From the NCBI GenBank assembly GCA_905221605.1, contig CAJNDS010000302.1:398450-462449 (forward strand): DNA of 64,000 nucleotides. Direction: 5' to 3'. Position numbers and translations under genes: made by a program. This DNA comes from Symbiodinium natans. Lineage: Eukaryota; Sar; Dinophyceae; Suessiales; Symbiodiniaceae. How positions within the stretch are numbered: position 1 is the stretch's first letter; every line of letters starts with the position of its first letter. The notes under the pieces are model-generated. The model ran no database searches, was not told where the DNA came from, and saw nothing but the letters and a program-made list of their open reading frames with translations. Positions 55,550 to 64,000 of the stretch are shown piece after piece.

Positions 55550-58500
55550 TGGCGTCCTACTTGCCAAGCAACATTGTGATCCTGCTTCTCAGGACAAAGG
55601 ATGATGCACAATGCATGTAAAGGTCGCCTTCTCCGTCCACCTCAACATCTGAGGAAAAACCACCTCCTGGCCACTTCACCCCTCCCTGATTCGAGTATAT
55701 GCGTAGAAATTACTCATATGTTTAATGCAGGATTGGGGCGGTCTTTATACAACTGTAGGGGGAGAATTGTAGCGACCCCAGACCCGGCCTCATGATAAAT
55801 AAGCGTTGGCCCAAGGGGCAATCACGGTCACGTGATCATGAACCCACGTCTGCCACGCAACGCCGCGCATGTCCCTGGGAGAGGGCATGCCATCATGATA
55901 AACTACGAATCCCACACGGCGAAGATGGTGTGGGACAAGCGTTGGGACAAGAGTGCGCTAAAGAACCTGCGAGATCTCATGCCCATTGAGCTTCATATGT
56001 CCCACGCATGAGACTTCCATCGTGCTTGGTCCGTTGTTTGAACCCGCACGCCCGAAAATCCTCGACACCTCAACCCACCCCAAACCCTCCAAAGCCTTCC
56101 GAAACCCTGTAATCAGCCCAAATAATAAACACTACAAAATCCTACAATAAATGCAAACCCTACCAACCCTCTAGACCCTGAAGCCTCACACGCTTCGCCT
56201 TGGGCCAGGGCTGCGAGGGCCACGCTTGTACCTGGCGCGCAGGGCTTGAAGGCACAGGACCAAGGACAAGCGGATTCGATCTTTTCGAGAACTGCCCACT
56301 TCTAAGCCCTACCCCGAAAGCCTCTACTGCCCAATTTCCAAAGCCCAAACTCAGCGAAACCCTTGGGTAGCAATGGTCAGGACCCGCTCTGACTCACTCG
56401 CACCTGGAGTGTCCCATACGCTGCACTACTCTGTGCATGATATTGCCTGCACCGGTCAAGCTCCTCTTGATCCCCCCAACGCAAGGTCGGTGGCTGCACT
56501 CGCTCGGCCCATCACGAAACGCGCGGCAGTGGAGAACGACCTGAAGTGCCGAACAGAATGCATGAAGACAAGAGACAAAAGCCGCCAAAAGGCAAGCAAG
56601 CTCACGAGTCTTCCTAGAAGTTGAGGCAGCACTCGGACTGCAAGTATGAACAAGCCGCCGCTCCAGCTGGCTATGCTCAGTACAGGAAGCTGCCATGTCA
56701 AAAGTTGGGTGGACAATGGTGTGTAGGGCAGTTCCTGCATGGCCGCAGCCAGGGTGCCAGCAGCATCACCACCAAGGACAGGAAGCCTGCCACATCGGAA
56801 AGTCCAGCGGGATGCCCCGACTCGGCGTCCTGTGTTGCACAGGTTCAAAGAGCTCCGGGGGCACGGCTGGCTAGCTGCAGGTGATCTGATCTGAATTGCT
56901 GAGCAAATCTGCCTGGCCTCATGATTCCGAACCCACAAGGGTTAAAACTTAACTCGGAAACCTCAATACCGGTTCTCTCGCCCATCCTCATCCCAGTGCT
57001 GTGCATCGCGTCCGGGCGGGCTATGCAGTGCCGCAAGCCGCGCGGCCACCTGCATCTAGTCTTCCGAGTTTCAACATGTTTTTTCTTCGGTGCTTGGGAG
57101 GTCTGCATGGTCAGGTGTTCTTCTGCGCCAGAAGATAAGTTTGAATAACTGCAACGTCAGACCAATGTGCCCGTCTGTGGGAGCAGGAATCTGGGTCTGG
57201 CTTACAACCACATCTCTGTAGGTGTATAGTAGCAGTATGTTGCCTTGCAACGCCTTAGCACACAAGATGCTGGCCCTGCTTCCCACATAGGCGTATCTTC
57301 CGTCGTACCAAACTCCATGGACCGAGTTTACAATCCCTTGATTCTTCTCCTGCCTGCGGCCAATGCGGCATCAGCACCTCCACAACTTGGGCTTTGGATG
57401 CACACTCAACTGAGCTACGGAACTTGAATTAAGTTACCATGATAAGGAAAAATACCATATAGCCATGAGCCGGCAACCAGATTTACGTTCCTTAACCTTT
57501 ACCCAGTCGGCAAGTGGGGGGCACCCCTTCATGGTAGGATTCCCTATACGTAGGTTGTGGTAGTTGGTTTTTTTGCAGGGGGAAACGCTCATATCGAACT
57601 AAGGAAGGCACCTGGAGGATGCCAGGAGCCACCTCCTGCATCGTTCCGGCATGCTGCGCCAGGTCACCTCTTTGCTGTGCCATGGCATTATTGTTTTTTT
57701 GTTGCCACCTGCCTTGCTGATGGTAACATCGCACTGCAGGAAAACACACATTGTTCTATGATGGCCTGGGTTTAGGTTCTTGCCTTTAGGGTTTAGGGTT
57801 TTGGGTTTAGGGTGACTAGATCTGAAAATGCTGTTGAAGCCTCTGTCGCGACAAAACCGGGTCCTGGTCTCCATCAACCGAACAATCTTCAACCCCAATG
57901 AGTCACTGATGAGCGCCCCTCGGTAAAGCAAGGTGTTCAGACAAGAATTCTGGCCCTCACTTTCTTTGCGCCGTCAACAAAGCCTTTTGGAGCGCGCGTT
58001 TTGGCATGAATCTTCTCGGAATTCAATTATAAGCAGTTATTCTATGTATTTGTGCATTCGAACCATGGCACATCTTCTCAGAAGTTTAGCTTCGAGCAAA
58101 TTTCTCTCGTACCGAATGTCCCGAAGCCCTGGACCCTGCTTTGGCTTCATACCCGCTATGAATGGAAGGCCCTGGGGTCATGTGGGTCGAGGACCCAGGA
58201 ACCAGTTCTACGGGGGGTGGATCCCTACATGCGCTGATACTGAATGCTCCCCCGATTCGGTGTGAGGTCTTCCAGGGCTTGGGGCTCTCTAGAATTCGAG
58301 ACCTTGCAAAAGCCGAGTGTCTGAAGCACTCGAGCAGAACTCGTAAGGGCACCTGCAGGCCAAGTTAGCCATCTATCCGAGTGGTGATGATGGGGATGCA
58401 AAGCAAAGCACAGTAAGACAACGTCCCCCACGTGTTGCAACTCCAAAGCTGATTGCCCTAAACCCTAAACCATAAACCTTTTTGAACCCAAAACCCAAAA

Positions 58501-60560
58501 CCCCTAAACCCCTGAACCCCTGAACCCGTGAACCCTGCACGCTAAACTCCCCAAACCCTTGCTGCCCCGCACCTCCGGGCTGGAACGTCGTCCCCACAAA
58601 GCCAGCGCCGAGCGAACCCCGCCGGACCCGATCTGCTCCCACCTTGCAGCGAATTTGGGAGAAGCTCCCAAACTTGTGTTAACAAATCCTGCTTCTTTCA
58701 CGGGACTCGAGACCCCCAAAGCGGAAGTTCGGGTGGGGGGTGGCGGAGGCTCCTTTTGTTCCGTTACGTAGACTTGAATAAGCTGCAGTTCGGTCGGAAA
58801 AGTGCAGCCCAGACACCTGTCTGACAGGACCTTGCGCCCTGCATCCAAAAGGAGCACATCGATATCTACCTGAGCGAACCGGGCGCGATTGGGCACAAGG
58901 CTGGCGGACACCACAAGCAATCCGCAGACTGCTTCCATGGCACATCTAAAGCCCAGCAGAGCAGTGGGAGCACAGCTTCAAAGTCCTCTCGCAGAGCCTG
59001 ACCTCGTGGACCAGGCAAGACTCCAGCGCAAGGCCATGAGAACAGCATGGAGGCTGCAGGGCTCAGGGCGATGTGGGGATGCATGGGGGGCCTCCTTCCG
59101 GCTTGTCCACGCTCTCTTGAGGTTGATCTGCTTCTTCAACCGGAAGCAAGGCTGCGATCGACTCCGACCTTGGTGCTGAAAGGTTCAAGGTGCCAATTCG
59201 CTGTGCTCATGCAACGATGACCGAGAACATCTCAAGGCAAGGCGCTGCAAGATCTCGCAAGTACGCTCTGGTGAGGCTGCCAGCCGAAACACTTCGTTCG
59301 CGGTCCACAAGAAGGCCAACGTGGTGTCCCTCGCCGCGTTCGCACAGCTGTTTGACTGTCTTCTTGCTGCCCATTGGGACGCGAACCAGCTTTCATTATT
59401 TGAACATGAGGCAGATGGTGCAAAATCATGCCGGGTCATGCAAACCTCATCAATTCCCCCCCCCCCCCCCAGCCGCCCCCGGCGGTAAACAAACGACAAA
59501 CATTTAAACCCTAAGTGCCTGCCATCTTCGCCAGACCACGCGGGATATGCCGGAGAGGCCCCGACGATGCGCCCAGGAACCTCCAACTCTTGCACCTTGC
59601 ATCTTTCAGCGGCCAAGATGTCATTCAGAACCCAAGCTGTCTTTACAGGGCACATCTCTACTGCACCATTGTTGGGGCACGAATAAAGCATGATCATTGT
59701 TGCCCCTTTTTGGGCTTAAGTATTCATAAACATGTAACATGCCTCTCAAGAATATAACAGCCTATATATGTATATAATTAGCATATGTTTGTCCACAAAA
59801 CTCAGCAGGGATTCTTACCTGGGGTAAGCTTGCAGCACTCGAAGTACTGAAGCCTGGAAACCAAGCTGCTGCTTTCTGCGGGCTTTTGGAGCCGAACGAT
59901 CTAGGCTCCCCCTTTTGAACCGCAGCAAAAATCCTACATGTGCGTGTATACATATATATATATATATATCTGTGTGATCAGGTTGTACAAATGCAAAGAC
60001 AGAATTTCTTAGGAGACTACAGCTAGGCCCACTGAAGCCACTTCACACCTGGGCGCCACAGTGTTGACAGGCCCGCTGCGTGCTGCGAAGTACGGCTGCG
60101 GCTTGGCCGTCGTCAGAAGCACCTGACTCGAAGGAAAACTTCTTAAACTTAAACTCAGGTAAACAAGCACAGCTTGCGTGAGGCCAAGAAACTTTCCCAA
60201 GCCAGTGTCGAACCCCCCCCCCCCCGACTAAAGGCAAAAGAAGGGCAGGCAAGATGCAAGGCTCTTCGTCTCGGCTCCGCCCATGCGCAGCACCTCACGG
60301 GCCAGCTCGGGCTTTGCGCAGCATCTTTTGCGTGTTGAGACCCCAAGAGCCCCAAAGCATCAAAAGGAAAGTACCCGAAATGATACCAAAGGGTCATCAA
60401 GGGTCCCTTATATGTAGAGCCACTACGAGGTATGCTTCTTAGCTAACATAAGAGCCTTAATAATTAGGATTGGGGGTCATTATACTACATTTATCTCAGG
60501 ACCGCAAGGAAATATGATTAGTAACCAGTCCGACCCCTATATATTACAAGGGGCCAAGTC
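55550..60560. other. Five kilobases without an assigned gene
   Basis: Open minus-strand stretches (56456-56938, 58560-58940 and 59216-59395, the last reading KLVRVPMGSKKTVKQL and HHVGLLVDRERSVSAG) could be exons, but none has a recognisable domain. Small repeats: 58455-58560 degenerate CCCTAAA; C-runs at 59457 and 60210; AT run at 59948-59970. Confidence 0.4.
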
Positions 60561-60659
60561 CCCTCTCTACGGTGCCAAGAAGAGGGAGGCGCTGAAAGGA
60601 AGAGGCCGCCACCCAGAATCAGCACCAAGTCCACCAGTCTTCGGCCTGAGCAGAGTTCC

Positions 60660-60770
60660 AGGTTTAGGGTTTAGGGTTTAGGGTTTGGGGTTTAGGGTTT
60701 GGGGTTTGGGGTTTAGGGTTAGGGTTTGGGGTTTTAGGGTTTAGGGTTAAACGGTTTACGGTTTAGGTGG
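60660..60770. repeat. TTTAGGG/TTTGGGG array
   Basis: About fifteen units. It separates two minus-strand exon candidates (60772-60888 and about 60620-60645). Confidence 0.93.
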
Positions 60771-60771
60771 T

Positions 60772-60888
60772 TGCCTGTTCTAAGACAAATGGGAGAAGGG
60801 CTATGTTGTAGAGTTTCATCAAGCGGAGAATCCTGGCACTTTGGTGGAGCCGCTCCAGGGCCAGAAGATCATAAGAACCGAAGCGGTT
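60772..60888 (-). CDS. Candidate exon of a membrane protein
   Basis: Island exactly between two TTTAGGG arrays (60660-60770 and 60890-60970). Reads GSYDLLALERLHQSARILRL and MKLYNIALLPFVLEQ. A GC donor (GAACAG|GCAACC) joins in phase to CTCAG|GCCGAAGAC at about 60645, ending AEDWWTWC and stop. The acceptor on the other side is unclear (possibly GGAG|CGGCTC). Another island between arrays at 61355-61440 (EPVSFEDPLARVDLPISAAP...) may be an earlier exon. Product unknown. Confidence 0.4.
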
Positions 60889-60892
60889 TAGG

Positions 60893-61120
60893 GTTTCAGG
60901 GTTTAGGGTTTAGGGTTTAGGGTTGAGGGTTTAGGGTTTAGAGTTTAGGGTTTAGGGTTTAGGGTTTAGGGCACGAGGTCATCCAATTTGTTTGGGGAAA
61001 AAGACCATCGGAGTCAGGCCGAGGCCGGCGGTAACCCATGCAACCCTGAAAAGCCTAAACCCTAAACCCTAAACCCTAAACCCTAAACCCTAAACCCTAC
61101 ACCCTAAACCCTAAACAAAG
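60893..61120. repeat. TTTAGGG array and CCCTAAA array
   Basis: TTTAGGG 60893-60972, then a unique island, then CCCTAAA 61057-61118. Confidence 0.93.
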
Positions 61121-61535
61121 TGTCTGCTAACAGAAAGCCACAGAGAATCTCTGAATCTTAACACCTTAATAAGCCCTATAATACCATAAGCCCTTGAAGC
61201 TACTTCTACACGCCCCCTAAGCCCTCACCCTTGAATCCTGAAACCCTGAACCCTACACCCTTTTTAACCCCTGGGCTGAGGCCGGGACGCGCGTATCATC
61301 CATACACAGGCAGAAGACAACCCTACACCCTAAACCCTAAACCCGAACCTCACATGCTCCCAGGCGCCGGCAGCGCTCGGTGGAGCTGCGCTGATAGGCA
61401 AGTCCACGCGGGCCAGTGGATCCTCAAAGCTTACAGGTTCCTGTGAATTAAGGTGGTTTAGGGTTTAGGGGTTATTGGGACTATGACTACAGGGTTCGTA
61501 GCATTCTCTCTCTAATTTTTCCGATTATGGGGTTC

Positions 61536-61539
61536 TTAG

Positions 61540-61573
<34 letters not shown>

Positions 61574-61575
61574 GC
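61536..61575. repeat. (TC)n microsatellite
   Basis: About eighteen TC units with a short ATTCTCTCTCTAATTTTTCC duplicate just upstream. Confidence 0.9.
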
Positions 61576-61599
61576 CGCGCCATCCCCTAGGGTCTTGCT

Positions 61600-62270
61600 A
61601 CGCAAGGGCACGAGAAGTAGGCTAGGATCTCAGCAATAGGGCTTGAGTTTTTCCGACAACAAATACTGGCCGCTTGCCCTTCTAAGTGTTTAGGCTGCCC
61701 CAGTATACCCTTGGATTGGTTTCTCCGTAGAGCCTTAAGGGCATGCTGGTGTGGCAGGTTTTTGAAGCAAGAGAGTCCTCCGGGAAGGACGGCAGGGAGA
61801 GCAGCATGCTCAACTGATGCTCCCCAGAGCACGCTGCCGCCTCATCCACAAGCATTCCCAAGACCTCGTTCTCGCGACCCTCGAGCAAAGTCTCGCTACG
61901 GCCCCGTTTCACAACCAGCAGCATGTGCAGTGTAGGCATGCCCGTCCTTGGGAGCTGCTGCAGTGGTGGACCAAAACTCTAGCACCCGAAAAGCATCCCC
62001 CAACCCATTGTCTTTCAGCTCCTCCTCGCCCTCCTACCAACAGTCACGAAAACATAGTTCCAATCTCTCTTCAAGCAACAATGGCTCAAGTTCAAAGTGT
62101 TCGCTGGAGGATGTGGGCAGCGCCTTGCAAGGAAGTCCAGAAAATTGCACATGCAATTCATGCAATAACGTAGTGCACTGCTCTTCGCAACTACCAAGCA
62201 CTCGTGTATACATAATATGTATAATATGTATAATATATATATATATGGGTCACCGCCTATAGCGGTTCCC
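61600..62270. other. Unassigned sequence ending in an AT run
   Basis: Overlapping weak open frames on both strands and a TATAATATG microsatellite at 62205-62245. No gene supported. Confidence 0.4.
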
Positions 62271-62284
62271 CTGTGTTTTTTTGC

Positions 62285-62852
62285 ACATTCCCTTAAACCA
62301 TCTAACCAAGAATCCCTCAAACCATTAAACCAATGGTCTCCCCCTAAACCATTAAACCATTAAACCATACCATTAAACCATTAAACCAATGGTTTCCCCC
62401 TTCTGAAAATCCCCTAAACCATTAAACCATTAAACCATTAAACCAATGGTTTCCCCCTTATGAAAATCCCCTAAACCATTAAACCATTAAACCAATGGTT
62501 TCCCCCACATGAGAATCCCCTAAACCATTAAACCATTAAACCATTAAACCAATGGTTTCCCCCTTATGAAAATCCCCTAAACCATTAAACCATTAAACCA
62601 TTAAACCAATGGTTTCCCCCATATGAGAATCCCCTAAACCATTAAACCATTTTCTTGGCGGGCAACCATTGGTTTAATGGTTTAATGGTTTAATGGCTTA
62701 ATGGCTTAATGGTTTAAGGGATTTTCATAAGGGGGAAACCATTGGTTTAATGGTTTAATGGTTTAATGGTTTAGGGGATTTTCATAAGGGGGAAACCATT
62801 GGTTTAATGGTTTAATGGTTTATTGGTTTAATGGTTTGATGGTTTAATGGTG
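62285..62852. repeat. Large palindrome of CCATTAAA heptamer/octamer units
   Basis: Left arm 62285-62652 is built of about 62-base higher-order units: three to four ACCATTAA copies, then CCAATGGTTTCCCCCTTATG and AAAATCCCCTAAA. After a short spacer (TTTCTTGGCGGGC) the right arm 62667-62850 is the reverse complement with fewer units. Could fold into a long hairpin. Confidence 0.93.
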
Positions 62853-62876
62853 CTCCTGCCGAGGTACCTCGACCGC

Positions 62877-62986
62877 ATCTTTTCTGCTCCTAAACTTCTG
62901 ATTCGCAAGCAGTGTCCCCTGTATCCTTTCTGCTCCGAATATTCTGAATCGCAAGCAGTGTCTCCCGTATCTTTTCTGCTCAGAAG
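62877..62986. repeat. 46-base tandem repeat, 2.4 copies
   Basis: Unit starts ATCTTTTCTGCTCC and contains CGCAAGCAGTGTC; copies at 62877, 62923 and a partial at 62969. Confidence 0.9.
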
Positions 62987-63164
62987 TATACGTATACTAT
63001 ATGGGATTGCGCCTTAAACCCTAATTCTTAAACTTTAACTCTATAGGGCTTAAAGCTTCGGGTTTAGGTTGAATTGCCGGCTTAGGTTTAAGTGCCTCAA
63101 TCATAAACCCTAAACCTGTCAACCTTAACCCTCTAGGGTTGGGGCGCCTACATCATGATCGGAT

Positions 63165-63745
63165 TTGACGAGCTCTGCGGAAATTTCTATATGACAAGGT
63201 TATAACTTATTGCTGTGGTTATAACTATGGGTTAGGGTTTGATTTTTATACACTTATGTAAACCCATAAGAATAAGGGGAGCCCCATCACGCCCCCAACA
63301 AGCGAAATATCCCAAATACTTTACCTTAGCTAAAATATCTCAAGCAACCATCCCCCGATACGCAATTCCTGAATTCTATCATTTAACGATATAGTTTGTG
63401 TATATGTTGAATCCCAGCAAGTAGTGAAAGTGACGAGCTCTGCGGATATATGTACATGACAAGGTTATAACTTTTTGCTGCGGTTATTACTATGGTTCAG
63501 GATTTGATTGATATACATGTAAATTAGCCTATAAGAAAATGAGGGTAACGGTAACCCCATCACGCCCCAAAAAGCAAAACAAAACCTCTATCCTAAAATC
63601 TTTACCTTACCTAAGATAGCTCAAGCAAAACAAAAACTCTATCCTAAAATCTTTACCTTACCTAAGATAGCTCAAGCAACCATCCCCCGATAAGCAAAAC
63701 TTGAATTATCCTCTTTGTTTATATTTTGAATCCCATGAAGTAGTG
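63165..63745. repeat. 265-base tandem duplication with a nested duplication
   Basis: GACGAGCTCTGCGGA...ATGACAAGGTTATAACTT begins both copies (about 63165 and 63432). The second copy carries an extra internal repeat of about 48 bases (CTATCCTAAAATCTTTACCT twice). AT-rich and non-coding. 63746-64000 holds only degenerate CCTTAAACC motifs. Confidence 0.9.
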
Positions 63746-64000
63746 GAAGGACATTTGCTCACAGTATTCTCGCGTCACCGGGACGAAAGCGCCACAAACG
63801 TAGGCATAACCCTATGGGATTCAAGGTTTGGGGATTTGAGCCCCGCGCTCTGGGGTTTTAAGGTTCCATTGTATAGGTAATTAATGCCCAAACCTTAAAC
63901 CTAAACCGTTAAACCCTATAGGGTTCAATGGTTCGACAACCTAAGGTCTGGGCATGTATACCTTCAGTACCCTTTAGGGTTAAAATCTTTGAACCTTTGG

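Noticed and set aside
59216-59395. Acyltransferase-like reading of HHVGLLVDRE
   Set aside because: The resemblance is a few residues only; naming it would be guesswork.
1-64000. tRNA, rRNA, spliced-leader RNA or CRISPR arrays
   Set aside because: No cloverleaf-like or conserved rRNA sequence was noticed, no dinoflagellate leader sequence was found by eye, and the repeats lack the spacer regularity of CRISPR.

Overview
Nuclear DNA of a large, repeat-rich eukaryotic genome, most likely a core dinoflagellate (inference). The case rests on four things. Spliced genes keep frame only with a mixture of GT, GC and GA donors and AG|G acceptors. Every gene I can recognise lies on the minus strand. Coding sequence is sparse and cut into short exons. 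TTTAGGG-type heptamers are scattered everywhere. A chromerid or another TTTAGGG protist cannot be excluded from sequence alone. I saw no rRNA, tRNA or CRISPR.

Layout. 1-11 kb: alternating CCCTAAA and TTTAGGG arrays with unique islands of 80-400 bp; two islands are consecutive exons of a SPRY domain (6646-7031). 11.5-14.7 kb: a multi-exon conserved protein of unknown function whose introns are filled by telomere-like arrays. 15.6-20.1 kb: a complete nine-exon P-type (IIC-like) cation ATPase, the best gene in the window. 20.6-21.6 kb: a giant hairpin-forming repeat. 21.7-23.3 kb: an AT-rich degenerate satellite. 24-31 kb: isolated exon-like islands, including EF-hand exons at 28.9 and 30.3 kb. 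31.7-33.6 kb: a two-exon gene for a secreted glycoprotein-like unknown. 34-48 kb: repeats, small inverted-repeat elements and weakly supported coiled-coil exons. 49.7-51.4 kb: a frameshifted caspase-like (peptidase C14) gene with a membrane segment and coiled coil. 52.1-52.9 kb: an orphan ORF. 53-64 kb: mostly repeats, with candidate membrane-protein exons at 60.6-61.4 kb, a CCATTAAA palindrome and tandem duplications at the end.

The unifying observation is how introns are built. Fourteen introns can be placed with all reading phases closing. Six coincide with copies of four unrelated short inverted-repeat element families (A-D) that also occur outside recognised genes; most others are filled by telomere-like heptamer arrays. 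Exon/intron borders often carry short direct repeats (AG|G...AG|G), as expected if insertion duplicated the target and supplied splice sites. This fits introners, which are known from several protists including dinoflagellates, but telomere-like arrays used as intron filler alongside several element families seems unusual and is the main thing to follow up.
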